From positions 294,008 to 358,007 of the forward strand of contig CAVCEE010000001.1 in assembly GCA_963601185.1 (NCBI GenBank): a DNA stretch of 64,000 bases, in the 5' to 3' direction. Source of the DNA: Limisoma sp963601185 (GTDB lineage Bacteria; Bacteroidota; Bacteroidia; Bacteroidales; Muribaculaceae). This document shows, piece by piece, positions 32,062 through 40,971 of this stretch (positions are counted from its first letter, which is position 1; every line of letters begins with the position of its first letter). The position numbers were made by a program, and so were the translations under genes. Below the pieces are notes generated by a model, which saw nothing but the letters and a program-made list of their open reading frames with translations, did not search any database and was not told the DNA's origin.

Positions 32062-32101
32062 TACGACAAATTTTTGGCAATATTGTCACTTTTGTGTCGT
32101 A
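32062..32101. repeat. Palindromic 40-nt repeat, copy A
   Basis: Outer arms TACGACA/TGTCGTA and an inner near-palindrome TGGCAATATTGTCA at 32075-32088. It lies 17 nt beyond the stop codon of the DUF4143 gene. It shares the core AAATTTTTGGCAATATTG with copies B and C on the other side of that gene. Confidence 0.85.
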
Positions 32102-32118
32102 AGATGTGTTTCCTGAAG

Positions 32119-33378
32119 TCACTTGTTGAGACTGTTCATATCCATCAGAAAGTCAATCAGCCCGATTGTGAGGATGCCGTTTTCGTCACGCCAGGGCTTA
32201 ATGTCGTCCCTCACGATGATGATTTTCTTGAACGAATCGTTGATGCGCAGCAGCGACCCTGTTTCCTGCTTCCGCTTTTCCTCGTCGGGCAGAGCCAGTG
32301 CCGATTGGATGTAATACCGTTGGTTTCCTTCATTCACGACAAAATCCACTTCAAGTTGCCTGCGCTGCCACTTGCTGTCGCTGTCCACGAAGCGGTGTTC
32401 CACCGTGCCCACGTCGACCTTGCAGCCGCGACGGCGCAACTCGTTGTAGATGATGTTCTCCATAATGTGGGTTTCTTCCTGTTGCCGCAATCCCAGTATG
32501 GCATTGCGGAGTCCGAGATCGGAGAAATAATACTTTGCGAGGCTGCCTATGTATTTCTTGCCCTTCACATCGTATCTTTCCGCTTTTTCGACAAGAAAGG
32601 CATCCTCCATAAAATCGAGGTAGCGGTCGATGGTTGCCGAGTTGATTGACACTTTTTTCACGCTCTTGAAAGTGTTGGACAACTTTGTCGGATTGACCGG
32701 TGATCCGATGCTCGACGCGACGATGCATACGAGGTCCTTGAATTCCGACTTGTTCTTTATGTTGTGGCGTTCGAGTATGTCGTTCAGATATACGCTCTCC
32801 ACGAGGTTGCTCAGGTAGTCGAATTTCTTCTTCTCCGTTTCGAGTGACAGGACGTGTGGCAGTCCGCCGTAGGTGTAGTAGTCCTTCCACGCATCCCGAG
32901 GCGATTGCCCGGATCCCTCGCAGTACTCCGAGAACGAAAGCGGATAAAGCCGGATTTCGTCTCCGCGTCCGCGGAATTCGGTTATGATGTCGCTTGACAG
33001 AAATTTAGAGTTGCTACCAGTGACGTAAACATCGGCATTGTCGATGCGTAGTAGGCTGTTCAGCACTTCCTCAAACCGTGGCACGAGTTGCACTTCATCC
33101 AATAGGATGTAGTAGAGGTCGTTGTCGGGCATGCACGACTTTATGTGGCGGTAAAGTGCCAGGGGTTCACGCAGGTGCTCATTCTCGATGTTGTCGAGGG
33201 CAACCTGTATGATGTGCTGGTCGTCAATGCCGCTACGGAGAAGGTACTGCCGGAACAATTTGAAAAGGAGGTACGATTTTCCGCACCGTCTGATGCCGGT
33301 GATGATTTTTATCAATCCGTTCTGCTTTCCATTGACAAGTTGCTGCAAATAGAAATCTCGAGTTATTTGTATGGCCAT
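32119..33378 (-). CDS. AAA ATPase with DUF4143 C-terminal domain, first copy
   Basis: A 419-residue protein. The N-terminal AAA_14 domain has Walker A GIRRCGKSYLL and Walker B YYILLDEVQLV; VTGSNSKFLS follows as sensor 1. The C-terminal DUF4143 domain (about 200-400) has a nuclease-like fold. Its EVDFVV is followed by YIQSA where active PD-(D/E)XK enzymes have ExK, so cleavage is doubtful. Such genes are multi-copy in Bacteroidota and their role is unsettled. Repeat copy B starts 5 nt before its ATG and copy A lies 17 nt past its stop, so the gene is bracketed. Confidence 0.9.
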   Translation of the reverse strand: MAIQITRDFYLQQLVNGKQNGLIKIITGIRRCGKSYLLFKLFRQYLLRSGIDDQHIIQVALDNIENEHLREPLALYRHIKSCMPDNDLYYILLDEVQLVPRFEEVLNSLLRIDNADVYVTGSNSKFLSSDIITEFRGRGDEIRLYPLSFSEYCEGSGQSPRDAWKDYYTYGGLPHVLSLETEKKKFDYLSNLVESVYLNDILERHNIKNKSEFKDLVCIVASSIGSPVNPTKLSNTFKSVKKVSINSATIDRYLDFMEDAFLVEKAERYDVKGKKYIGSLAKYYFSDLGLRNAILGLRQQEETHIMENIIYNELRRRGCKVDVGTVEHRFVDSDSKWQRRQLEVDFVVNEGNQRYYIQSALALPDEEKRKQETGSLLRINDSFKKIIIVRDDIKPWRDENGILTIGLIDFLMDMNSLNK

Positions 33379-33382
33379 GGTT

Positions 33383-33422
33383 TACGACAAATTTTTGGCA
33401 ATATTGCCATTTTTATGTCGCA
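33383..33422. repeat. Palindromic 40-nt repeat, copy B, in the DUF4143 leader
   Basis: Outer arms CGACA/TGTCG and the perfect 14-nt palindrome TGGCAATATTGCCA (33396-33409). Its far end touches the TATCTTTG promoter box, so most of the short mRNA leader of the ATPase gene consists of this hairpin. Confidence 0.87.
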
Positions 33423-33428
33423 AAGATA
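33421..33428 (-). promoter_or_regulatory. TAnnTTTG promoter box for the first DUF4143 gene
   Basis: Reads TATCTTTG leftward. Transcription would start inside repeat copy B. No clear -33 TTTG is present. Confidence 0.6.
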
Positions 33429-33455
33429 CGGAAATCCTTTGGAAAAATGCTGCTC

Positions 33456-33495
33456 TGCGATAAATTTTTGGCAATATTGCCACTTTTGTGTCGCG
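33456..33495. repeat. Palindromic 40-nt repeat, copy C
   Basis: Same core as A and B with the perfect palindrome TGGCAATATTGCCA at 33469-33482. The outer arms are TGCGATA and TGTCGCG. It lies 73 nt from copy B, next to the terminator of the neighbouring secreted-protein gene. Confidence 0.85.
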
Positions 33496-33505
33496 GGGCA
33501 AAGAA

Positions 33506-33531
33506 AAAGCGCGGCTGGGAAGCCGCGCTTT
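33506..33531 (-). terminator. Intrinsic terminator after the three secreted-protein genes
   Basis: A perfect 11-bp stem (AAAGCGCGGCT/AGCCGCGCTTT) with a GGGA loop, followed on the minus strand by a T-run. Confidence 0.83.
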
Positions 33532-33563
33532 GGGGTATGAGTGCTTGGGGCACTGGAGTGCTA

Positions 33564-35537
33564 TTAGAGCACTACTTTTGTTGCTTTGCCGTCGACTACG
33601 ACGATGTAGATGCCGCGGCTGAGGTTTGCTGCCTCAGTGCCGGCATAGACTTGCTGTCCGGCAACGGTGTAGACTGCAAACTGCTTGCCGTCTGCCACTC
33701 GGATTGTGCCGTTGCATGCAATAACTTTCACGCCTTCGGCATCAAGAGTCTTGACGCCAGATGTGCTTCCGTTGCTTGGAGTGAAGTACAGTACATTGAG
33801 TTCGGAGTTGCCTTTGCCGTCCTTCAGCACGAAGTTGAGGTGGAATGCCAACTGAGCTGTGCGGTCGGCTATCTCAGTTGTCGTGGTGGCTGTGAACACG
33901 TTGGTCTCTGACTGGGTGAAAGATGAAGTGTCAATGCCGTGGAGGATGAACTGCGAGTTGTCGATGAGGTCGCCGTCGCTTTCCACTTTTACGGTTGCCG
34001 TGACGGTGTTGTCGGCATTGACTGCGAGCAGAATGTCGCCGTTAGGGGCAAATGTGTTGGAATCTCCGTGCTTTTCCCAGTTTTCTGATTTGAACGAGAA
34101 GCGTGTGTAGAGCACGTCAAGATCCTGTGCCGCGTCGGTGGTGAACTGGAGTGTCATTGTCTTCTCGCACTCATTGCCGGAGAGGTCGGCAACGGCGAAC
34201 GAGAGGTTGTAGGTGGTCGATGCCGAAAGACCGGTCACGGTGATTGACTGTTCGGTGCCGGTAGCCGCAATCTGCTTGCTGATGGTGGCAAATCCGTTGT
34301 CGCCGGTTATAGTCAAGAGAGCCTTTCCAGAGTCGTCGTTGACGTTGAACACGAGAACGACAGAACGATCGGTCACATCCTGAGCCGCAGGGTTGGAAAT
34401 CCATTCCGGAGCTGTGGTGTCTTCATCAATCGGGTCGTTGGATGCACCGACCTTGTAGACTGCTGCAAGGATCTTTGTGCGTGAGACTGCTCCGGTTGAC
34501 TGGTAGATTCTGAAGAAAAGCTGTCCGAATATTTGGTCTTTGGTGAGGGTGTTGTCGCCGATTAGGTCGCTCACGTTGATGCTGTATTCGTTGGTGTTGC
34601 CGGTGGCAGTCATTGCGCCATTGACCACTCCGATGCCTCCGTCGATGAATCCGCAGAACTTGAGCGTTGCGCCGTCGGGAAGGGCTTCGCCGAGAGTGGC
34701 TGTTACCACGACCTCATCATAACCGTCGAGAGTCTCTGCTTTCCAATTGAGTTTTGGCTTGGTGTCGCTTGCCACCTCTTCCCATTCGGCGGGCTGGAAC
34801 ACGCCGTAGTAGGTAGCGACTACGCTCGGCGTGGCAGACGTGGTGAACGACACTGTCTTGACTTCGCTGACATTGCCGGAAGCGTCCTTCACGCGGCAGT
34901 AGTAGGTGTAGGCCGTTTCAGGGGTAAGTCCGGTAAGGGTGATTGTCGTTTCCTTGCCCGAATAGCCTGTTGCCGTGGTGGTGGCGTCGCTCGGGAAATT
35001 GCTGTCTGCCGACAGTTCGTAGGTCAATGCAGGGGTTGAGTCGTCGGTGGCGACGGCAGTAACCTTGGCAGTGGTTGATGAGCACGTTACCGTTGGGTCG
35101 CTGCTCCATACCGGAGCCTCGGTGTCGGTAGTGTTAGTTGAGCCGACGGTGTATTTGAAGTTGGCGCGCGAAGCCTTGCCTGGGTATGCCATATAGAAGA
35201 ACGCACTGTTGAATTCGGTGCCTTCCTCGTAGGTGCTTGTGGTTGTGAGGGAGTAGTGAAGGTTGTTGCCGTCCACCATATTCATAACGAGAAAAATTCC
35301 CGTATCTTCAAAGTTTACCTGCACGTTGTTGTTGTTGAACTTCGAAAGGGTGCATTCCACTGACAGTGTCTTGTCAGAATTGTAGGTGATGGAATAATTG
35401 ATTTCAGGAGTCCATTCGTTTAAACCGGTCGTATAGTCGCTCGCTGTGAGTGTGCCTGAATAAGTCTGCGCGCTGGCGAGAGCGGCGGTCATTGACGCCG
35501 CGAGTGCGAAGATGGCTGACAAATGTCTTGTTTTCAT
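33564..35537 (-). CDS. Secreted multidomain protein with fibronectin III-like modules and sorting-type tail
   Basis: A 657-residue protein with a signal peptide (MKTRHLSAIFALAASMTAALASA). A beta-sandwich at about 25-125 is followed by fibronectin III-like modules at about 135-235 and 380-475 (ITLTGLTPETAYTYYCRVKD; ITVTGLSASTTYNLSFAVAD). These alternate with two further beta-rich domains at about 240-370 and 480-600. The final 65 residues (IRVADGKQFAVYTVAGQQVY, then GIYIVVVDGKATKVVL) look like a T9SS sorting domain. It probably acts at the cell surface, perhaps in glycan binding; no catalytic motif is visible. It is the last of three consecutive leftward genes of similar design. Confidence 0.78.
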   Translation of the reverse strand: MKTRHLSAIFALAASMTAALASAQTYSGTLTASDYTTGLNEWTPEINYSITYNSDKTLSVECTLSKFNNNNVQVNFEDTGIFLVMNMVDGNNLHYSLTTTSTYEEGTEFNSAFFYMAYPGKASRANFKYTVGSTNTTDTEAPVWSSDPTVTCSSTTAKVTAVATDDSTPALTYELSADSNFPSDATTTATGYSGKETTITLTGLTPETAYTYYCRVKDASGNVSEVKTVSFTTSATPSVVATYYGVFQPAEWEEVASDTKPKLNWKAETLDGYDEVVVTATLGEALPDGATLKFCGFIDGGIGVVNGAMTATGNTNEYSINVSDLIGDNTLTKDQIFGQLFFRIYQSTGAVSRTKILAAVYKVGASNDPIDEDTTAPEWISNPAAQDVTDRSVVLVFNVNDDSGKALLTITGDNGFATISKQIAATGTEQSITVTGLSASTTYNLSFAVADLSGNECEKTMTLQFTTDAAQDLDVLYTRFSFKSENWEKHGDSNTFAPNGDILLAVNADNTVTATVKVESDGDLIDNSQFILHGIDTSSFTQSETNVFTATTTTEIADRTAQLAFHLNFVLKDGKGNSELNVLYFTPSNGSTSGVKTLDAEGVKVIACNGTIRVADGKQFAVYTVAGQQVYAGTEAANLSRGIYIVVVDGKATKVVL

Positions 35538-35551
35538 GTCGTTAGTCTAAA

Positions 35552-37069
35552 TTATTTGACAATAAATTTAATTACGTTGTTGCCTTGGCGGGCAATGTAG
35601 ATGCCGGCGTTGAGGCTCGAGGTTGAGATTTCCTTTGCGGTGGTGTCGGCTACTACCTGACCTATAGCGTTGCACACCACGGTGCGGCCTTCGCCAGTTG
35701 TGCGGATGATGCCGTTGGCGTAAGTGAGTCCGCCCTCAGTGCTGATGGCGTTGACGCTACTGTCGTCCATCTCAGAGAAGTAGATGTTGTCGATAAACAT
35801 TGTCGTTGTGCTTGCTGGTTCGGCAACCATCTTGAGTTGGTAGATGTTGGCGAGGTTGATGCCGGTGTATTTAGTGAGGTCGACCACGAAGGTGTTCCAC
35901 TCGCCTTGCTTAACCACAGGGCAATCCACGAGCAACTCGCTGCCCCAAATCGGAGTGATCTGGAATTTTGTTGCGTTGGGCGAATAGAAATCTATGTGGA
36001 GGTAATTCATTTCGGAAGCGTCGAATGCCGGTTTGTTGTTGTTGAGTTCGAAGCCAAGGTAGTTGAAGTTTTCGAGCAGCAGGGCATTGTCGCCGTCGGC
36101 GAGAGTCACATTGGTAGCCGAAGTGGTCTGTCCCCATCCGCCGATGGCAAATGTGGTGGCAGGAGTGTAGGCGTCGCTATAGATTGAGATTACCTTGCTG
36201 GCATCAACGGAAGGTGTCGGGGCTGGCGACGGGTATGCCTTTGTTGTTGCCGAGATGGTCTCGGTGGTGGCGCACACATTGTCGTCGGCATCCTTGACGC
36301 TGACGGTGAAGTTATAGTCGGTGCCCGGCTTGAGGTCGGTGATTTCTACGGTTGTAGGAGTAGCCGAAACGCCGCCTTTCTCAACGGAAACGCCGTTGTC
36401 GGCATCGGTTACTACGAAAGTCACCGCGCCGCTGTTGTCGGTGGCTTGGCACTGGAGTTTTACCGAAGTAAAGGAATAGGAGAGGAGCGAAGCCGAGAGG
36501 TCGGTAGGCGCTTCGGTGTCGGTCGATGTGTTGGTGCTGTAGAAATAAACGTTGTCAATCCAAAAGGTTTGGCTCGACACGTTGTCGAATTTGATTTGGA
36601 ACACGTTGGCAAGGTTTGCTCCGCCGTCGGCAAAAACGCTTGTCTCGAGGTTGACGCTTGTCCATTCGCCAGCATTGACCGTTACGGTCTGTCTCACTTC
36701 AGATCCTCCTTCAGTGATAGGAACTACACCGATTGTGAAATCGGCATCGGCATAGAAGTCGAGGTGGAGTTTGTCCATACTGGCAGTGTTTACATTGCTG
36801 AACTCCCAGCCGAAGTAGCCCAAACCGGTGGTCGTGAACTTTGCCACGTTGTCGGAGTCGCCGATTTTCTCAGCGGCGTATGCCGTTCCGCTGCCCCATT
36901 CTCCAAAAGTGAAGCCTGTAGAGGTGTAGGCGTCGCTATAGATTGAAATTACTTTGCTCTTTTTCAGTTCGGGAGGCGTAGGAGCCGATGTGGTTGGTGC
37001 GGCATATACGCTGCCAGAAGCGATGATTGCACATGCAGTCAGTGCAATCTTGAAACCATTCATTTTCAT
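35552..37069 (-). CDS. Secreted protein with two repeated carbohydrate-binding-like modules and sorting-type tail
   Basis: A 505-residue protein with a signal peptide (FKIALTACAIIASGSVYAAP). Two related jelly-roll-like modules, each opening KVISIYSDAYT, lie at about 40-185 and 290-430. They flank a fibronectin III-like module at about 190-280 (VEITDLKPGTDYNFTVSVKD). Both modules end with a (I/F)W/MFIDN(I/V)YF strand. Such YSDAY modules accompany glucan- and other glycan-active proteins in Bacteroidota, which is known context rather than proof of binding here. The tail NGIIRTTGEGRTVVCNAIGQ to KFIVK resembles a sorting domain. It is 14 nt from the downstream gene. Confidence 0.78.
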   Translation of the reverse strand: MKMNGFKIALTACAIIASGSVYAAPTTSAPTPPELKKSKVISIYSDAYTSTGFTFGEWGSGTAYAAEKIGDSDNVAKFTTTGLGYFGWEFSNVNTASMDKLHLDFYADADFTIGVVPITEGGSEVRQTVTVNAGEWTSVNLETSVFADGGANLANVFQIKFDNVSSQTFWIDNVYFYSTNTSTDTEAPTDLSASLLSYSFTSVKLQCQATDNSGAVTFVVTDADNGVSVEKGGVSATPTTVEITDLKPGTDYNFTVSVKDADDNVCATTETISATTKAYPSPAPTPSVDASKVISIYSDAYTPATTFAIGGWGQTTSATNVTLADGDNALLLENFNYLGFELNNNKPAFDASEMNYLHIDFYSPNATKFQITPIWGSELLVDCPVVKQGEWNTFVVDLTKYTGINLANIYQLKMVAEPASTTTMFIDNIYFSEMDDSSVNAISTEGGLTYANGIIRTTGEGRTVVCNAIGQVVADTTAKEISTSSLNAGIYIARQGNNVIKFIVK

Positions 37070-37094
37070 AGTTGTATGTTTTTTTAGTTGTTTT

Positions 37095-39068
37095 TTATTT
37101 CACGATAAATTTGATTGTGGCTGCGCCTTGGCGGGCAATGTAGAAGCCCGGTTGCCAGCCTTCGGTGGAGATGGCTGCTGCCGTGCGGTCGGCAACGATG
37201 CGTCCCGTAAGGTCGCAGACTACGATGCGTGCCACGGTGTCGGACAGGAGGCTGCTGCCGTTGTAGCGGAGTGTGGCGGCTTGCTCTACAGTGCCCACGC
37301 TGCTGTCGCCGGTGGAGTAGAAATAGATGGCGTCGAAGTCGATGACTGCGCCGTTTTCAGCCTGTTCGCTCACAAGGGCAAAGTAGTTCTGTCCCTGCTG
37401 CTCACCGTCCCACACGAGACCCTGCGCCGCAAGGTCGCTGTAAGGGATTTCAATCTCGTGCCATTTGCCGTCGCGCGGAAGCATTGTCTCGTCGACCTTC
37501 ACCACGGCTGAACCGAGACCCTCGAAGCGGAATTCGAGTGGCATGGTAGAGGTGGTGCGCATAGCGGCGTGGAAAGTGAAGTCCTTATATTGGAAGCAAG
37601 TGAAATCCTTTGGGCTGGAGTTCATTATGCCGAAGCCGAACCAACTGTTTTGCACCTTCAGCGAACTGTACTGTGTGCCTTCGAAAGCCTCGCCGTCGAC
37701 GGTGGCGTTTTCGGCTGCGGTGTTTTCCCAGATGTAGAGGTTTGTGTCCGTACCGTTAGGGCGGAGGTCGAGCACGTTCTTGCCCTCCGGCACGATGCCG
37801 TCTTCAACGGCAACAAGCACATAGTCGGCGAGCGTGGACTTGTCAACGTCTGGGCGAGGGTCGTCGACAGGCTGCGGAGTTCCGGCTTCAACGGTGATGG
37901 CGTCGAACGACAGCAGATAGTCGGCAGTGGCTTTCTCGCTCACCAGCGAGAAGTAGTTCTTGCCGGCAACAGGAGCGCTCCAGTCGAGACCCTGGTAGAG
38001 GAAGTCGGTCATAGGAATTTGCACAACGTGCCACTTGCCGTCGCGGCGGAACTGATACTTGCCTTGCAGATAGCATACGGCAGATGTGCCGTTGTTGCCT
38101 TCGAGTTTTATGTAGAGCGGCATCAGCGATGTCGTTGCGATGGCAAAGCGCAGATAGTAAGGCTGCTTGGTCATTGCCGAGAGGTCGACGGCAGCATCGC
38201 TTACTATGCCGAAGCCGAACCAGGCGCTGTTGGTGATGTGGAGGCACGAGAACTGCGAGCCCTCGAATGCCTCAAGTTCGGTGTTGTCGTAGTTTACGGC
38301 AGTGTTTTCCCAAACGTAGAGATGGCGTGTGATGTCGTCCGGGCGGAGGTCGACGTAGGCAGGGTCGCCCTCAGTGCCGGTGTGCTCCGATGCAATCATA
38401 TAGGTTGTAGGGCGGTCGGGCGAAACCTCGTCAAGGTCGAGACCTGTCCACTGCGTGCCGTCGTCGCGCGTGCCCGAGTGGAAGTAAACGTAGTCGAGGT
38501 CGATGGTTGTTCCCGGCGTGGACTGCTCGCTGATTAGGGTGAAGTAGTTCTTTCCGCTGATTTTTCCAGCCCAAACAAGGCCGGCTGCCTGGAATGCGCT
38601 CATCGGGATTTCAACGGCGTGCCACTGGCCGTCGCGAGGCACATCATAGATGCCCGTAAGGTTCACCTTCGCGCTGCCGGGGTAGTTGCCGCCTTCAAGT
38701 TTCACGAAGAGCGGACAGGTGGCAGTGGTGCGCACCGCAAAGTGGAGCACCATATCCTTGCGGCTGAACACCGACATGTCGATGTCGTCGTCGCTCACAA
38801 AGCCGAGTCCGAACCAGCCGCTGGTGAGGTGCAGACGCATATATTCGCCGCCCTCGTAGGGAGTATCGGTCAGCGTTTCGCCGGTGGCGGTGTTCTCCCA
38901 GATGTAGAGATGTCGCGTTGTGTTGTTCGGACGCAGGTCGAGATAAGCAGGATTGTCGTCGATGCCAGTATGCTCGGCAGAGACGATGACGAAATCAGGA
39001 TCGGTTGCAGCGTTGGCAGGGATGCCAAGCAAGAATCCTAACGCAAGAGTTAAGAGAAAGTTTTTCAT
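37095..39068 (-). CDS. Secreted protein with a triplicated domain and sorting-type tail
   Basis: A 657-residue protein with a signal peptide (MKNFLLTLALGFLLGIPANA). Three related domains of about 185 residues fill it (about 22-205, 215-395 and 410-590). Each contains LRP-N/D-x-T-x-x-LY-I/V-WENTA, then WFGxG, then RDGKWH-x-x-x-IP, and ends with a strand containing D-x-I/V-Y/T. The fold is probably a beta-sandwich like carbohydrate-binding modules, but I do not recognise the family. The C-terminus (RIVVCDLTGRIVADRTAAAI to KFIVK) resembles the tail of the next protein. It is the first gene of the three-gene surface-protein unit. Confidence 0.75.
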   Translation of the reverse strand: MKNFLLTLALGFLLGIPANAATDPDFVIVSAEHTGIDDNPAYLDLRPNNTTRHLYIWENTATGETLTDTPYEGGEYMRLHLTSGWFGLGFVSDDDIDMSVFSRKDMVLHFAVRTTATCPLFVKLEGGNYPGSAKVNLTGIYDVPRDGQWHAVEIPMSAFQAAGLVWAGKISGKNYFTLISEQSTPGTTIDLDYVYFHSGTRDDGTQWTGLDLDEVSPDRPTTYMIASEHTGTEGDPAYVDLRPDDITRHLYVWENTAVNYDNTELEAFEGSQFSCLHITNSAWFGFGIVSDAAVDLSAMTKQPYYLRFAIATTSLMPLYIKLEGNNGTSAVCYLQGKYQFRRDGKWHVVQIPMTDFLYQGLDWSAPVAGKNYFSLVSEKATADYLLSFDAITVEAGTPQPVDDPRPDVDKSTLADYVLVAVEDGIVPEGKNVLDLRPNGTDTNLYIWENTAAENATVDGEAFEGTQYSSLKVQNSWFGFGIMNSSPKDFTCFQYKDFTFHAAMRTTSTMPLEFRFEGLGSAVVKVDETMLPRDGKWHEIEIPYSDLAAQGLVWDGEQQGQNYFALVSEQAENGAVIDFDAIYFYSTGDSSVGTVEQAATLRYNGSSLLSDTVARIVVCDLTGRIVADRTAAAISTEGWQPGFYIARQGAATIKFIVK

Positions 39069-39109
39069 TTCTAAATTTTAAAGTGGTTTCAGTTATGTTA
39101 GTTGTGATG

Positions 39110-39117
39110 CAAATATA
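39110..39117 (-). promoter_or_regulatory. TAnnTTTG promoter box for the three secreted-protein genes
   Basis: Reads TATATTTG leftward, 41 nt before the triplicated-domain gene; the -33 box is weak. The rest of the 327-nt gap up to the transporter gene contains only the terminator hairpin described next. Confidence 0.55.
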
Positions 39118-39312
39118 CCTAATGTGCGAGAAACACGTGCAATAGGCATTACAACAATAACTCACAAGTTACCACAACAAAAACTCACTCACGCAAGGTT
39201 AAATATCGGATTTAAAGCGCATTGGGTGGGTGATTTTAGAAATATGTTATACAACATACGCATTTTCTTGTGCCGCAAGCCTCCTTTTTGCGATATCCGC
39301 CTGTGTAGGCAT

Positions 39313-39346
39313 AAAAAAAAGAGGCGCTATGCTCTCGCACTGCGCC
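39313..39346 (-). terminator. Intrinsic terminator of the POT transporter unit
   Basis: On the minus strand GGCGC-A-GTGC pairs with GCAT-A-GCGCC (one A-A mismatch) around a GAGA loop, followed by eight T residues. Confidence 0.75.
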
Positions 39347-39395
39347 ACTTCAAACACATGAAACAAATCTATACATCAATATTCTTGCATTGTTG

Positions 39396-40958
39396 TTATT
39401 TTGTCACTCTTTCGAGCCACTTCACCATTCCGAGCATCACGCCCATCGAAACGGCGCACACTGCGAGGAACACACCCCAGCATTCCCAAATAGGCCACTT
39501 GTTGTACATCAACGGACCGACCCAGAGGAAGAGGTTGCCGAGGGCGGTAGCACCGAGCCACAAGCCTTGGCAAAGTCCCTGAAGGTTTTTCGGCGCTACT
39601 TTCGACACGAACGCCAAGCCGAGAGGAGAGATGAAGAGTTCGGCAACGGTGAGGAAGAAGTAGACCACGATAAGTACCCACGGACCTGCCTTCAAGCCAG
39701 CCTTTGCGCCTTCTTCCATAGCCTTGAATTCTTCGCCCGAAGGATAACCCTGGATGCTGGAGAAGACGGTGAGGAAGAGGAATGCCAGTCCGGCGATGCC
39801 CATACCGATGGCGATTTTCTTAGGCGTTGAGATTTCGCGACCGCGGCGTGTGAAATAGCCGAAGAAAAGCATAATCAGCGGAGTGAGCACAATCACGAAG
39901 AACGGGTTGATGGCTTGCCATATTTCAGGGGCAATCTTGTCGGTGAGGACGAAGTCGCGCGCGAAGTAGGACAGCGACTGTCCGTTCTGGTGGAATGAGA
40001 ACCAGAAGAAAATCACGATGCCGAGCACGGCAAACAAAGCATACATACGCTGCTTGATTTCCTTTGCCATAGCGGCTTTTTCTTCAGCGGTATAGTTGTC
40101 GACAGCCTTCTTCTCCTTCTTGCCCGGAGTAGGGAACACCTTGCGGCACGCAATGAAAATCACCAGAGAGATGAGCATTGCAGCCACGGAAGCGATGAAA
40201 GAGTAGTGGATGCCGGTGTTGAATACGTCGAGATATTGAGTGCAGAACGCGCCCATGTCTGCCACCGGACCGTCGAGGCTCACCTTGTTGGCAAGCGTGG
40301 TGAGGTTGGCGGTTTCTGAAGTCTGCATCTGCACGCCATCGATAAATTTGTGGCAGAGCGCAGGGAGGTCGGCGTTGTAGAGCAGGTGGTTGGCTTTCAG
40401 CCACCATTCGCGGAGCAGCGGAGCGACGAAAGGCGCAACGAGTCCGCCGATGTTGATGAACACATAGAAAATCTGGAAGCCGGAGTCGCGGCGGCTTTTA
40501 GCCTCGCGCAAAGCGTCTTCGCCCTTGAGGGCAGCCTCCGCCTCAAAGTTGTCGTACATCTGTCCCACGATGGCTTGCAGGTTGCCCTTGAATAAACCGT
40601 TGCCGAAAGCAATGAGGAACAGAGCCACGCAAGTTACCGGGAGCAGCCATCCGATGTTTTCGGGAGTGGAAAGGATAGGCACTGAGAGGATAACGTAGCC
40701 GAGAGCCATCACGATAAGACCAGCCATAATGGTTGTCTTGTAGTTTTGCGACTTGTCGGCGATGATACCGCCGACGAGGCTAAGCACATAGATGCCGCAG
40801 TAGAACACGGAGTAGATTACGGCGCTGACCTCATCGGAAAGTCCGAATTTCGAACAAAGGAAGAGCACGAGCACGGCATTCATAATGTAGTAGCCGAAGC
40901 GCTCACCCATGTTGGATAATGCCGCTGCAAGCAGCCCTTTGGGATGATTTTTGAACAT
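39396..40958 (-). CDS. POT/PTR-family peptide transporter
   Basis: A 520-residue major facilitator protein with about 14 hydrophobic segments, of the proton-dependent di- and tripeptide transporter family. The N-terminal signature reads NMGERFGYYIM: the usual ExxERFxYY is kept except that the first Glu is Asn. FYVFINIGGLVAPFVAPLL and the loop GNGLFKGNLQAIVGQM are also typical. A longer in-frame start lies upstream, inside the next gene, and lacks homology. It is followed by a terminator and preceded by a small membrane protein gene and sufE. Confidence 0.9.
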   Translation of the reverse strand: MFKNHPKGLLAAALSNMGERFGYYIMNAVLVLFLCSKFGLSDEVSAVIYSVFYCGIYVLSLVGGIIADKSQNYKTTIMAGLIVMALGYVILSVPILSTPENIGWLLPVTCVALFLIAFGNGLFKGNLQAIVGQMYDNFEAEAALKGEDALREAKSRRDSGFQIFYVFINIGGLVAPFVAPLLREWWLKANHLLYNADLPALCHKFIDGVQMQTSETANLTTLANKVSLDGPVADMGAFCTQYLDVFNTGIHYSFIASVAAMLISLVIFIACRKVFPTPGKKEKKAVDNYTAEEKAAMAKEIKQRMYALFAVLGIVIFFWFSFHQNGQSLSYFARDFVLTDKIAPEIWQAINPFFVIVLTPLIMLFFGYFTRRGREISTPKKIAIGMGIAGLAFLFLTVFSSIQGYPSGEEFKAMEEGAKAGLKAGPWVLIVVYFFLTVAELFISPLGLAFVSKVAPKNLQGLCQGLWLGATALGNLFLWVGPLMYNKWPIWECWGVFLAVCAVSMGVMLGMVKWLERVTK

Positions 40959-40971
40959 AATGGATTTTATT

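Noticed and set aside
32062..33495. Insertion sequence around the first DUF4143 gene
   Set aside because: The encoded protein is an ATPase, not a transposase. The repeats are internally palindromic rather than terminal inverted repeats, and no target duplication is evident.
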